Assembly (NCBI RefSeq): GCF_000286355.1
Contig: NZ_AJXN01000048.1
Location: forward strand, 1 to 36,098
Length of the DNA: 36,098 bases
Source: Kocuria atrinae C3-8
Lineage (GTDB): Bacteria > Actinomycetota > Actinomycetes > Actinomycetales > Micrococcaceae
Reading direction: 5' to 3'
Positions 17,728-25,982 of this stretch are shown here, one piece after another (within the stretch, counting starts at the first letter, position 1; each line of letters begins with the position of its first letter). The translations under genes and the position numbers were made by a program. The notes beneath the pieces are model-generated. The model did not search any database and had not been told where the DNA came from. It saw only the letters and a program-made list of their open reading frames with translations.

Positions 17728-18516
17728 ATGAACACGCAGGCTGAACCGCAGATCTCACGCAGATCGATTGCCAAGGGTGTCGCATGGGCCACGCCCACTA
17801 TCATTGCCGCGAGTGCGGCCCCGGCGTTCGCGGCGTCTCCGCCCGATTGTTTGTACACAGTTGACATGTCCTCCGTGAACACGACGTCGGGCACGCAAAC
17901 TTATGTAGCTAGAAATCAGAGGACAGGCCGTGTTCTCACCTTTACGGCTTCAAGCACCATGAATGGCACCACAGGCACGCCCGTCAACATGACCAACGAC
18001 ATGTTCGCTCGAGGTGCGTCGTCAAGTTGCGGTTCCTACAGCACGATCAACTCCAGTTTCCAGCAAAACGGCCTCATGCTGGCACAGTACGCAACGGGAG
18101 CAAACACTTGCTCGGCCACGAGGACGAGTTCCTCCCAAACCGTCAACTTCACCATCACCGACCAACGGACTGGACAGGCCATTCCCAGTGAGAGTATTGG
18201 CGGAGGTTCAATGACCGTGGTCGATATCAGCTCTCAAGCCACCGGTGTCACACCCGCGAACTGGCGGCAGTACTGGGACCAGGTAACATTCTCCAGTTCC
18301 GCCACGCGGACCGGGGGCACGAACACCGGCTTGAACGCGACGAGCGGCACGACTTTTTACGTGACCGGTAACAACCAGGTGTCTGCAACCACGAAAGTCA
18401 CCGACATTTTCTCTTTCACGAAGTTCCCCACCACGGTGACTTATGGACAGCGCGGGTCCTACTACGGCGTGCAATTCATCCAGTTGAGGAACATCCAGTT
18501 CTACGGACCCTGCTGA
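17728..18516 (+). CDS. Secreted protein with Tat-type signal, unknown function
   Basis: About 262 residues from the ATG at 17728, which has AGGGAG just upstream. An earlier ATG at 17716 lacks an RBS. The N-terminus has a twin-arginine signal, SRRSIAKG followed by VAWATPTIIAASAAPAFAAS, cleaved after AFA. The mature part is rich in Thr, Ser, Asn and Gly with few charges and four or five Cys, and looks like a beta-rich surface protein: repeated short strands such as QTVNFTITDQRTGQAIP and TTFYVTGNNQVSATTKVTDIF, ending in FYGPC. The mature protein is not one I recognise. Its lower GC than its neighbours may indicate transfer. Confidence 0.75.
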   Translation: MNTQAEPQISRRSIAKGVAWATPTIIAASAAPAFAASPPDCLYTVDMSSVNTTSGTQTYVARNQRTGRVLTFTASSTMNGTTGTPVNMTNDMFARGASSSCGSYSTINSSFQQNGLMLAQYATGANTCSATRTSSSQTVNFTITDQRTGQAIPSESIGGGSMTVVDISSQATGVTPANWRQYWDQVTFSSSATRTGGTNTGLNATSGTTFYVTGNNQVSATTKVTDIFSFTKFPTTVTYGQRGSYYGVQFIQLRNIQFYGPC

Positions 18517-18633
18517 TTCTGAAATGCATTCTGCGCGGCTGAAATTGTGCCGGTTAGACTCAGGGCACACATGGCGGTGGAGGCCGCGAGCATCGCCGAT
18601 CCCCACAGCTACCTCCAGCAGTCAGGAGTTCCC

Positions 18634-19062
18634 ATGTCTTTCAAGCTCAACCCGTACCTCCGTTTCCACGGCAAAGCCAAGGAGGCCATGGAGTTCTACC
18701 ACGGTGTCTTCGGCGGGCAGCTCGCGATGACCACAATGGGTGAGATGCAGCCTGACCTGGTCGGTCCGGATGCAGACAAGATCATGCACGCGCAGCTCGA
18801 CACGGACCACCTCACCCTGATGGCGTCGGACGGTTTTGAGGATGCTGAGCCTGCAGACTCCGAATCCAACGTGTCGCTGGCGCTTACCGGCACCGATGAG
18901 GCGGCACTTCGCAGTTTCTGGGACGGACTGGCCGCCGATGGCACCGTCACTCAGCCCTTGGTCGACGCACCCTGGGGTGGGGCGTTCGGCATGGTGGTGG
19001 ACCGTTTCGGCACGGACTGGATGTTCAACATTCAGCCCGCACCGACCGCACAGGAGAACTGA
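18634..19062 (+). CDS. VOC-family protein (PhnB/glyoxalase-like)
   Basis: A 142-residue protein of the vicinal oxygen chelate fold, PhnB/3-demethylubiquinone-methyltransferase-like branch: LNPYLRFHGKAKEAMEFYHGVFGGQL at the start, then HAQLDTDHLTLMASDG, LTGTDEAALRSFWDGLAADG and APWGGAFGMVVDRFGTDWMFNI. Members include resistance and isomerase-like proteins; the substrate here cannot be told. The ATG at 18634 has CAGGAG six bases upstream. It ends six bases from the convergent alcohol dehydrogenase stop. Confidence 0.88.
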   Translation: MSFKLNPYLRFHGKAKEAMEFYHGVFGGQLAMTTMGEMQPDLVGPDADKIMHAQLDTDHLTLMASDGFEDAEPADSESNVSLALTGTDEAALRSFWDGLAADGTVTQPLVDAPWGGAFGMVVDRFGTDWMFNIQPAPTAQEN

Positions 19063-19068
19063 TCCCGG

Positions 19069-20253
19069 TTACGGCTTGAGCACCACCTTGATGCACCCGT
19101 CGAGCTTCTCCTGGAACATCTTGTAGGCCTCGGCCGCATCCTCCAGGTTCACCCTGTGCGTTGCGAAGTGATCCAGGCCCAGGGTGTCGTCCGGTTCGGA
19201 GGCAATAGCGAGCAGGTCATCGGTCCACTGCTTCACGTGGCATTGACCCATGCGCATGGTGATGCCCTTGTCGAACATGGTCATCAGTGGCATCGGATCG
19301 GCCATGCCCCCGTACACGCCCGACAACGACACGGTGCCGCCGCGTCGCACCGCATTGATCGCGGTGTGCAGAACTTCGAGCCGGTCGATTCCGACATTCT
19401 CGATTGCCGCACGCCCGAGTGGCTTGGGCAACCGAGCGGCCCCGGCGATGATTTTTTCGGAGATCGGGTTACCGTGCGCTTCCATGCCCACGGCATCGAC
19501 GACGCCGTCCGGTCCCCTTCCGTCCGTCATCTCCTGCAGCGTCGCGGCAACGTCCTTAACGGTGCGCCGATCCACCGTTTCAACACCCCATGACTGGGCC
19601 AGTTCCAGGCGTTCGTCCACTAGATCCACACCGATGATGCGTTCCACGCCCATCTGCTTGGCGGAACGAATGGCCATCTGTCCCACCGGTCCCAGACCGA
19701 TGACGGCCAAGGTGTCACCGGAGCCCACATTGGCCCACTTCACGCCCTGCCACGCGGTGGGCAGGATGTCACTGAGGTAGAGGAACCGCTCATCGGAGTA
19801 CGTCTCGGGAAGCTTGACCGGCCCGAAGTCTGCGTGGGGAACACGCACCATTTCGGCCTGGCCACCGGGTACGGAGCCGTAGAGGGACGAGAAGCCGAAC
19901 AGCATGGCGCCCTTGTTCTTGGACTTCACCTGCGTGGTCTCGCACTGTGCGTAAAGCCCACGGTCGCACATCCAGCATTCGCCGCACCCAATCGTGAAGG
20001 GAACCACTACGCGGTCCCCCGGTTTGAGGTTCGTGACCTGCTCCCCGACTTCTTCCACGATGCCCATGAACTCGTGACCGAGCACATCGCCGGGCGAGAG
20101 ATACGGACCCAGCACTCCGTAGAGATGCAGGTCCGAACCACAGATAGCGGTGGAAGTGACCCGGACGATCGCATCCTTGGGATGCTGGATGACGGGGTCG
20201 GGAACGGATTCGACTCGGACGTCACCGAGGCCTTGCCAAGTAAGTGCACGCAT
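19069..20253 (-). CDS. Zinc-dependent alcohol dehydrogenase (formaldehyde dehydrogenase-like)
   Basis: An intact 394-residue medium-chain dehydrogenase. Catalytic zinc ligands are in ICGSDLHLYG and LGHEFMGIVEEVG. The structural zinc loop is CGECWMCDRGLYAQC, and the NAD-binding site is VIGLGPVGQMAIRSAKQMG with D of GVD following. Length and the insert around KNKGAMLFGFSSLYG fit the glutathione-independent formaldehyde-dehydrogenase-like branch that is common in Actinobacteria, where substrates are often unknown. The start ATG at 20253 gives MRALTWQGLGDVRVE, as in the family. The gene stands alone. Confidence 0.92.
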   Translation of the reverse strand: MRALTWQGLGDVRVESVPDPVIQHPKDAIVRVTSTAICGSDLHLYGVLGPYLSPGDVLGHEFMGIVEEVGEQVTNLKPGDRVVVPFTIGCGECWMCDRGLYAQCETTQVKSKNKGAMLFGFSSLYGSVPGGQAEMVRVPHADFGPVKLPETYSDERFLYLSDILPTAWQGVKWANVGSGDTLAVIGLGPVGQMAIRSAKQMGVERIIGVDLVDERLELAQSWGVETVDRRTVKDVAATLQEMTDGRGPDGVVDAVGMEAHGNPISEKIIAGAARLPKPLGRAAIENVGIDRLEVLHTAINAVRRGGTVSLSGVYGGMADPMPLMTMFDKGITMRMGQCHVKQWTDDLLAIASEPDDTLGLDHFATHRVNLEDAAEAYKMFQEKLDGCIKVVLKP

Positions 20254-20326
20254 GACGATCAGTTAACTGATCATCAGCCGCCTTTGCAACACCCCCAGCG
20301 AAAGTTCTCGACTAGCCAACATCGAT

Positions 20327-20545
20327 GTGCGAGCTACCGTGGCCGGGATCATCCAGCCGGGCACGTTCGATGCCGTCACCCTCGAACATTTCCAGGACGC
20401 CATCGACGCCATGACGTACGGCCCGATTCACTGCGCTCTGGCAGTGCTACCGAGTATGAGGGGCAGGCGCTTCGGCCGGATCGAAACCGTGGCTTCCGTC
20501 CGCGGGCTGGTATTCCCGCCGCATCCTTGCCTGTGCTGTCCATGA
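20327..20545 (+). pseudogene. Internal fragment of a short-chain dehydrogenase/reductase
   Basis: The plus-strand frame reads VAGIIQPGTFDAVTLEHFQD, then AIDAMTYGPIHCALAVLPSM and RGRRFGRIETVASVRGLVFPPH. This resembles the middle of an SDR enzyme (NAGxxQxG, then the helix before the catalytic Ser, GRIVxxAS). There is no Rossmann start, no YxxxK and no C-terminus; the frame ends after about 70 residues. No RBS precedes it. It fills most of the gap between the alcohol dehydrogenase and the SMR genes. I read it as a decayed gene. The rest of the gap holds only a hairpin. Confidence 0.55.
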
Positions 20546-20576
20546 ACGCGAATAAGGCCCGGACGAGGTTAGCGAG

Positions 20577-20615
20577 GAACCCGGTGCCACGCGTCGTCTG
20601 CATGGCACCGGGTTC
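20577..20615 (-). terminator. Hairpin after the SMR gene pair
   Basis: GAACCCGGTGCCA (20577-20589) and TGGCACCGGGTTC (20603-20615) form a perfect 13-base stem. It lies 10 bases beyond the stop of the second SMR gene on the minus strand. No T-tract. Confidence 0.65.
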
Positions 20616-20625
20616 GTCCTGTAGG

Positions 20626-20997
20626 TCAGTGAGTGCTCGACGAGCTCGTATCCTGTGCCGGGGTCGCTGCCCTACCCGGTTTGCTCGGCACCAGCTTGAG
20701 ACCGACCACCGCCGCGATGATGCCCGAGATGAAGATGATCTTCCCGAGCGAGACGCTCTCGCTACCGGTGGCCATCGCATAGATCACGGTTAGCGCAGCA
20801 CCCACGCCGGTCCACACCGCGTAGGCAGTACCAATAGGAATGTGTTTCGCGGCCCAGCCGAGTCCCGCCATGCTCACCACGAGTCCCGCGAAGAACACGA
20901 TGCTGGGTGTGAGCTCACTCAGGCCGTTGGATTCGCCAAGTGCGGTGGCCCAGACCGCCTCGAACACAGCGCTGATCAGAAGAATGATCCACGGCAT
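20626..20997 (-). CDS. SMR-family exporter, Gdx/SugE type, second of a tandem pair
   Basis: A 123-residue four-helix small multidrug resistance protein. Gdx-type residues are visible: E13 and W16 in FEAVWATAL, S42 in VSMAGLGWA, and Y59 and W62 in PIGTAYAVWTGVGA. These mark guanidinium exporters, as opposed to EmrE-like drug pumps. A hydrophilic tail of about 18 residues (SKPGRAATPAQDTSSSSTH) is longer than usual. It starts one base after the stop of the first SMR gene, so the two are translationally coupled and may form a heterodimer. A guanidine-III riboswitch precedes the pair. Confidence 0.9.
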   Translation of the reverse strand: MPWIILLISAVFEAVWATALGESNGLSELTPSIVFFAGLVVSMAGLGWAAKHIPIGTAYAVWTGVGAALTVIYAMATGSESVSLGKIIFISGIIAAVVGLKLVPSKPGRAATPAQDTSSSSTH

Positions 20998-20998
20998 G

Positions 20999-21313
20999 TC
21001 AGCTCACCACCTTCAGGCCGATCACGGAGCTGACCAACAGCACGAGCAGAAGCACCCGTGCGGTGGTCGGACTTTCATAGCCCTTCACAAAGCCCCAGAT
21101 CACGGTGAGCGTTGCGCCAATGCCAACCCACACTGCGTAGGCCGTACCGGTCGGCAGAGACGTCATCGCCCAGGCCAGGCCAGCCATGCTGACCGTCATG
21201 CTGACGGCAAAAATAAGGGTGGGAATTTTACGTTTGAAGCCGTCCGATGCCCCCAGAGCGGCCGCCCAGACCGCTTCGAGCATTCCGGACAGAACAAGAA
21301 TGATCCACGCCAT
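20999..21313 (-). CDS. SMR-family exporter, Gdx/SugE type, first of a tandem pair
   Basis: A 104-residue four-helix SMR protein of usual length. Gdx-type residues: E13 and W16 in LEAVWAAAL, S42 in VSMAGLAWAM, and Y59 and W62 in PTGTAYAVWVGIGA. The expected role is proton-coupled export of guanidinium across the cytoplasmic membrane. It is first in the minus-strand pair. The riboswitch core ends only about 15 bases before the ATG at 21313, with a weak purine-rich RBS (AGAAAGA), which fits translational control by guanidine. Confidence 0.92.
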   Translation of the reverse strand: MAWIILVLSGMLEAVWAAALGASDGFKRKIPTLIFAVSMTVSMAGLAWAMTSLPTGTAYAVWVGIGATLTVIWGFVKGYESPTTARVLLLVLLVSSVIGLKVVS

Positions 21314-21328
21314 GACATGCGTCTTTCT

Positions 21329-21371
21329 GAGTCAGTCTTGTCGTGGTGCGGGTACTGCTCCCTCGTCCGCG
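21329..21371 (-). promoter_or_regulatory. Guanidine-III riboswitch (ykkC-III class)
   Basis: Reading the minus strand: GCGG-ACGAGG-GAGCAGT-ACCCGC, five bases, GACAAGAC-TGACTC. This keeps the invariant blocks of the guanidine-III class (CGGACGAGG, GTACCCG, GACAAGAC) in order and spacing. The pseudoknot pairings are kept with different bases: P1 is GCGG with CCGC, and P2 is GAGCAGT with ACTG-A-CTC (one bulged A). Covariation relative to the known Thermobifida example argues strongly for a real RNA. The 3' strand ends about 15 bases before the first SMR start codon. Confidence 0.88.
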
Positions 21372-21412
21372 AGCCAGATGCCGGGCTCCAATCCACAAAA
21401 TAGCAAACGGGG

Positions 21413-21931
21413 CTATCTTTTTCGACCCAGCCTGGGCATGACGTACCTCTCCGTGGCACGGAGCAGGAACGCGAGCGGCACAGCAGCTTTCGACGCCGCT
21501 CCGGCCGACTTCCGCAGGGCACCCCGTTCCGCGAGCGGTCCACCGATCATGGACAACAACGTCACCGCGGCGGGCATGGGACGGATGAACAGGGTGATCT
21601 TCCGGATGAGTCCGTACTCATCGAGCTCGAGCCACTGGATCTCCTCCAGGTTGTTCCCGTGCAGGGTATTCGTCCCGTGGAGCACCCAGTTGTCGCCGGC
21701 ACCCGTGAGTGCGGCGATCTCGATGTCCTCCAGAAGTTCGAAAACACTCTCGAAGACACTCATGACATCCCGCGGCCCCATGAACGTGAAACCGTCCGTC
21801 AACGGTGAAATCAGCTCCACGTCCGCAGCGAGTTGCTCGCGCATAGTGATCAGGTCCAGTCGCCGATCCGCGCTGACCCACGCTCGGACGGTGGGCGGAC
21901 AAGCCAAAGAATCCAGGTGTTCGTCATTCAC
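21413..21931 (-). CDS. NTF2/SnoaL-like domain protein
   Basis: About 172 residues from the GTG at 21931, which follows GAGGGGG by six bases. The open frame extends further upstream without a better start. The fold signals are VRAWVSADRRLDLITMREQLAADVELISPLTDGFTFMGPRDV, then FELLEDIEIAALTGAGDNWVLHGTNTL and EIQWLELDEYGLIRKITLFIRPMPA: the cone-shaped NTF2-like/SnoaL pattern. Such proteins bind or isomerise small ligands; none can be inferred here. It is 22 bases after the APC permease gene and upstream of the riboswitch, so it probably ends the SDR-to-permease transcript. Confidence 0.78.
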   Translation of the reverse strand: MNDEHLDSLACPPTVRAWVSADRRLDLITMREQLAADVELISPLTDGFTFMGPRDVMSVFESVFELLEDIEIAALTGAGDNWVLHGTNTLHGNNLEEIQWLELDEYGLIRKITLFIRPMPAAVTLLSMIGGPLAERGALRKSAGAASKAAVPLAFLLRATERYVMPRLGRKR

Positions 21932-21953
21932 GGAATCCCCCTCGGACGGGTGA

Positions 21954-23221
21954 TTACGACCCGTCATGTTCCGCTCCACGATGGCGCACCAACACCATTC
22001 GGTACAAGACCCCCGCAGCCACCAGAACGATCCCGCCCATGATCGACTCAATCGGCAGGGTGGCCACCAAGACCAGGCACAACAGCGCGCCGATGATCTG
22101 CACGATCGTGGGATACATCCGCGCTTCACGCCCCTGCGTGTACGCGGAGACATTCGCCACGAAGTAGTACAGCAGCACGCCGAAGGACGAGAACCCGATC
22201 GCCCCGCGCAGGTCCAAGGTCAGCACCAGCACAACCACCACGACACCCAGAACCAACTCCGCACGGTACGGAACGCTGTGCACGGGATGCACCGCAGAGA
22301 GCCACGCCGGCAGGTCACGGTTGCGGGCCATGGCCAGGCTCGTCCGCCCAATTCCGGCGATCAACGCGAGTAACGCGCCCAGGGCCGCGGCCGCCGCACC
22401 AATCCGGACGACGACGCTCGTCCACTCCCAGCCACCGGCCGCCGCGATGTCCGCGAGCGGCGTGGTCGAAGAAGCAAGGTGCGAGGCACCCAGGGTCGAG
22501 AGAGAGACCACGGCAATCACCGCGTAGACCGCGAGCGCACCGAATAACGCGATGAGGATGGCGCGGGGAATGGTGCGGGACGGATCGCGGACTTCCTCGC
22601 CCATGGTCGCGATGCGCGCGTAACCGGCGAACGCGAAGAACAACAGGCCTGCGGACTGGAGGATGCCGTAGAAACCAGAGGCAGCGCCGTCGCCGGTCAA
22701 ACGAGCGGCATCCGCCTGGCCGGAGACCAGCCCCGCAACCACCACGAGGGCCAGGACCACGAGGACGATCGAGACGATGATCTTGGTGAGGCCCGCGGTG
22801 CGTGTCACGCCGAAATAGTTCACCGCCACGAGCGCGGCCACCGCGAGCGCAGCCACGGGACGCTCCCACCCGGCCGGTGCGGCGTAGGCGGCAAACGTGA
22901 GGGCCATGGCCGCGCAGCTGGCGGTCTTGCCGATCACGAAACACCAGCCGGCCATGAAGCCGGACCACGGGCCGAGTTGCTCGCGCCCGTACACGTAGGT
23001 GCCCCCGGAGGTCGGATACTGAGCGGCAAGCTGCGCGGAGGAGGTCGCGTTGCAGTACGCGACCACGGCCGCGATGGCCAGGCCGATGAGCAGGCCCGAA
23101 CCCGCTGCAGCTGCGGCCGGGGCGAAGGCCGCGAACACTCCGGCGCCGATCATGGATCCCACCCCGATGGCGACCGCGTCGCCCAGTCCAAGTCGTCGTT
23201 GCAGGCGCCGGTATTGGTCAT
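21954..23221 (-). CDS. APC-family amino acid permease, one frameshift
   Basis: About 422 residues and 11-12 membrane segments after repair. APC hallmarks are DAVAIGVGSMIGAGVFAAFAPA (unwound helix 1), YPTSGGTYVYGREQLGPWSGFMAGW, FFAFAGYARIATMGEEVRDPSRTIPRAI and a glycine-rich helix 8 region. The long open frame begins internally at 23162. The true start is the ATG at 23221, whose ATGA overlaps the stop of the sugar-dehydrogenase gene. Between them one C is missing at about 23207 (GGCGCCTGCAA for GGCGCCCTGCAA), so the protein reads MTNTGALQRRLGLGDAVAIG. The substrate is probably an amino acid or amine. Confidence 0.9.
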
Positions 23222-24309
23222 GGTTCGGGGAGTTCCACTTCTACGAGTCGATCATCACCGTCCTGGGGCTGACCGCGCCCGTCCGTGTTGTTGGTCAGGA
23301 ACCACAAAGTTCCGTTCGGTCCGGGCACGGCATCGCGCAGTCGGCCGTACGCGTCCTGAAAGTACTCGGTCGAGGTGTCCGGAGAGTTAACGGGCACGGC
23401 GCGCAGCACCCGTCCGCGCAGGTTCGCGATATAGAGCGTGTCCCCCACCCGTGACATGCCACTCGGGCTGGCCTCGCCGGTCTCCCACTGTTGCACGGGG
23501 TCGACAAATTCGTCCCGCGCCGCGATGCCTTCTACCTCTGGCCACCCGTAGTTGGCACCGGGTTCGATCACGTTCAACTCGTCCCATGTGTTCGCGCCGA
23601 ACTCGGTGGCGAACATGGTTCCGTCTTCCGCCCAGTCGATGCCCTGCACGTTACGGTGGCCCAGGCTGTACACAGGCGAACCTTCGTGAGGGTTGTCCTC
23701 CGGAACGCTGCCATCCGGCATCACGCGCAGGATCTTGCCGCCCATCGACTCCAGATCCTGGGCCTCGTTTCGTTCGCCCGCGTCCCCGACCGCAACGTAC
23801 AGCATGCCGTCCGGTCCGAACTTGATGCGCCCACCGTTGTGCACGCCCGCCGAGGGCAGCTCGTCCAGAATAATGTGGCTCTCCCCCAGGGACAGCGAGC
23901 CGCGTTCGCCCGTGACCGTCCACCGGGTCACTCGGTTGCCGTTGTCCGTGGTGGCGTAGGAAAACAGGTCACCCTCGGGGGACACAGCGAGACCCAAGAG
24001 TCCGCCTTCTCCCCCGGCCCGCACATCGGACTGCTCCCCCACGGTACGGGTGCCACCGTCCGGAAGGATTTCCAGAATCCGGCCGCTGTCGCGTTCGCTC
24101 ACCAGCGGCGCATCGTCGAGGAACGTCACGGACCACGGGGCCTCCAGATCGCTGACGACGGCGCTCGCGTCACCCAGCGGACGGTACCCCGTGTCATCAG
24201 TAGCCCCGGTGGGAGATGAAGAAGCCGATGGCTCCCCTCCTGCGAGTGGGCCGCAACCGCTCAGAACGAGCGCGGCCACGAGAAGTGATACCACCGGCTT
24301 CTTGATCAT
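23218..24309 (-). CDS. Lipoprotein PQQ-dependent sugar dehydrogenase family (beta-propeller)
   Basis: An intact 363-residue lipoprotein: the signal peptide MIKKPVVSLLVAALVLSGC has a lipobox LSGC. The mature part is a soluble glucose/sorbosone-dehydrogenase-like propeller: EAPWSVTFLDD, GEGGLLGLAVSP, HNGGRIKFGPDGMLYVAVGDAGERNEAQD, YSLGHRNVQGIDWAEDGTMFATEFG, and GANYGWPEVEG. Family members use PQQ to oxidise aldoses on the outer face of the membrane, although many Gram-positive ones may bind no cofactor. The stop overlaps the permease start (ATGA), so the two are coupled. It is 44 bases after the SDR gene. Confidence 0.9.
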   Translation of the reverse strand: MIKKPVVSLLVAALVLSGCGPLAGGEPSASSSPTGATDDTGYRPLGDASAVVSDLEAPWSVTFLDDAPLVSERDSGRILEILPDGGTRTVGEQSDVRAGGEGGLLGLAVSPEGDLFSYATTDNGNRVTRWTVTGERGSLSLGESHIILDELPSAGVHNGGRIKFGPDGMLYVAVGDAGERNEAQDLESMGGKILRVMPDGSVPEDNPHEGSPVYSLGHRNVQGIDWAEDGTMFATEFGANTWDELNVIEPGANYGWPEVEGIAARDEFVDPVQQWETGEASPSGMSRVGDTLYIANLRGRVLRAVPVNSPDTSTEYFQDAYGRLRDAVPGPNGTLWFLTNNTDGRGQPQDGDDRLVEVELPEP

Positions 24310-24353
24310 CAGGTCAGTCCTTGGTCGGAGAGCTGAGAACGTGTCCGGTCAGT

Positions 24354-25258
24354 TTAGAAGACCGGCTTGCCTCCGGTGACACCGATGACGGTGCCTGACA
24401 CATAAGAGGCCTCGGCCGGGCTGGCCAGGAACACGAATGCACCGGCCAACTCGGAGGGCTGTCCGGCACGGCCCAGAGCGGTGTCTCCGCCGAATGCCGG
24501 CATGGACTCGCCGGCCTTGGTCGCCGGCTGCAACGGGGTCCAGATGGGACCCGGTGCCACGGCGTTGACGCGGATGCCCTTTTCACCGATCTCGTTGGCC
24601 AGGTTGACCGTGAAGTTGTTGATCGCCGCCTTGGTCGAGGCGTAATCGATCAGGTTCTCGGACGGGTCGTAGGCCTGGATGGAGCTCACGTTGATGATGC
24701 TGGAGCCATCGCCCAGGTACTTCAGTGCCTGCTGTGAAACCCAGAACAGGGCGTACAGGTTGGTCTTGAACACCCGGTCCATTTCCTCGGTCTTCAGCCC
24801 CTGCAGGCCGCCGTCGCGGCGGGCCCACTGGAATCCGGCGTTGTTGACCACGATGTCCAGCCCACCCAGCTGGGCGGCGGCGTCGTCGACGACACCACGA
24901 GCGGCCTGCTCGTCGCGCAGGTCCGCAGGCAACAGGACGGCCTTGCGACCGGCCTTCTCGATCCACTGCGTGGTGTCCTGAGCGTCAGACTCTTCCTCAG
25001 TCAGGTAGTTGATGGCCACATCGGCGCCTTCGCGAGCGTACGCAATGGCCACGGCGCGGCCGATACCGGAGTCGCCACCGGTGATCAGGGCCTTCATGCC
25101 TTCGAGGCGGCCGCGGCGACCCAGCTTTCTTCGCCGTGATCCGGCAACGGGGTCATGTCCGTGGTCAGCCCGGGGGGAGCTTGTTCCTGGGTGGGGAATC
25201 CGCCCTCTTCTCCGGCGAGTTCGCGGGCGGCCTTGTCTGCGGCAAATTGATCAGTCAT
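24354..25258 (-). CDS. Short-chain dehydrogenase/reductase, general-stress type, one frameshift
   Basis: About 301 residues after repair. The N-terminal extension PTQEQAPPGLTTDMTPLPDHGEES is characteristic of the YdaD/YhdF (GSP39-like) SDR group. The Rossmann fold follows (KALITGGDSGIGRAVAIAYAREGADVAINY), then VVNNAG, the catalytic SS and YASTK in VSSIQAYDPSENLIDYASTKAA, and a C-terminus ending VTGGKPVF. The frame breaks at about 25112: GTCGCCGCGG should be GTCGGCCGCGG, giving WVGRGRLEGMKALITGG. The start is the ATG at 25258 (MTDQFAADKAARE); the RBS is weak. Probable role: NAD(P)-dependent carbonyl reduction under stress. It leads a minus-strand run with the sugar dehydrogenase and permease. 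Confidence 0.9.
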
Positions 25259-25310
25259 ATGACTATTCTGTCCGGTCAAGCTGAGTGATTCCACCACCGG
25301 AAGGGTGGAT

Positions 25311-25948
25311 TCAGGAACGAGCGACCGTGGGCTCCATCCCGTTCTGCACGCCCCACAGCACCGCTTGACTGCGCCGTTCCACGCCCATCTTGCGGTAAGC
25401 GGAGCGGATGTAGGACTTGACCGAGTTGATGCTCAGATAACACGTCCGGGCAATTTCATCGTTGGTGGCGCCTGGGTGATGAGCGCCACGACTTCGGCCT
25501 CGCGCGGCGACAAACCGGCGTGTCGCCCGGGCCAGTCGGCAATCTCGATGTCCTCGGGGACCGGTTCCGGCATAACCACTCGCTCGCCCTCGTGGATCCG
25601 CACCAGCGCGTCAGCCAACTGTTCGGCGGTGAGCTCTTTCGACAGGTACCCGTGAAGACCGAAGTCCAGCGCCTTCCGCACCTGCTCCTCGGACACGTTC
25701 CACGTGTAGACGACCAGCTTCCGGTTCGGGACGTCTTCGAGCAACCGCGTCACGTCGTACTGACCACGATCCCGAGCGGCGAAGGCGTCGAACAGCACCA
25801 GATCAACGGTTCGTCGGGGGTTCTCCCCGGACACCATTTCTTCGACGACGAGTCGGTCATGGCCCTCGAACATCCGAGTCACGCCCTCAATGACCACCGG
25901 GTAGTCATTGACGAGAGCCAAAGTAATGGGAGCACGCTGATCTTTCAC
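25311..25948 (-). CDS. LuxR/NarL-type response regulator, one frameshift
   Basis: About 212 residues after repair. Receiver domain: ITLALVNDYPVVIEGVTRMF, phospho-acceptor Asp in VDLVLFDAF, Thr in VVYTW and Lys in GYLSKEL. The usual acidic pair reads Asn-Asp here. A LuxR helix-turn-helix follows: LSPREAEVVALITQGATNDEIARTCYLSINSVKSYIRSAYRKMGVERRSQAVLWG. The HTH is split by a one-base loss at about 25465, leaving only half in the uncorrected frame. I prefer the GTG at 25948 (AAGG upstream) over the GTG at 25999, which overlaps the glycosyltransferase stop. No histidine kinase is adjacent. It may regulate the glycosyltransferase operon or the stress SDR. Confidence 0.87.
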
Positions 25949-25982
25949 GAGAATGACCTTAGTGGCAAGTGCTCCTTTTGTG

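Noticed and set aside
24354-25297. Separate small gene upstream of the SDR (67 codons)
   Set aside because: Its sequence is the known N-terminal extension of this SDR group and fuses in frame after restoring one G.
25286-25313. Possible terminator after the response regulator/SDR boundary
   Set aside because: The GATTCCACC/GGTGGATTC arms have a mismatch, no T-tract, and overlap the regulator's stop codon.
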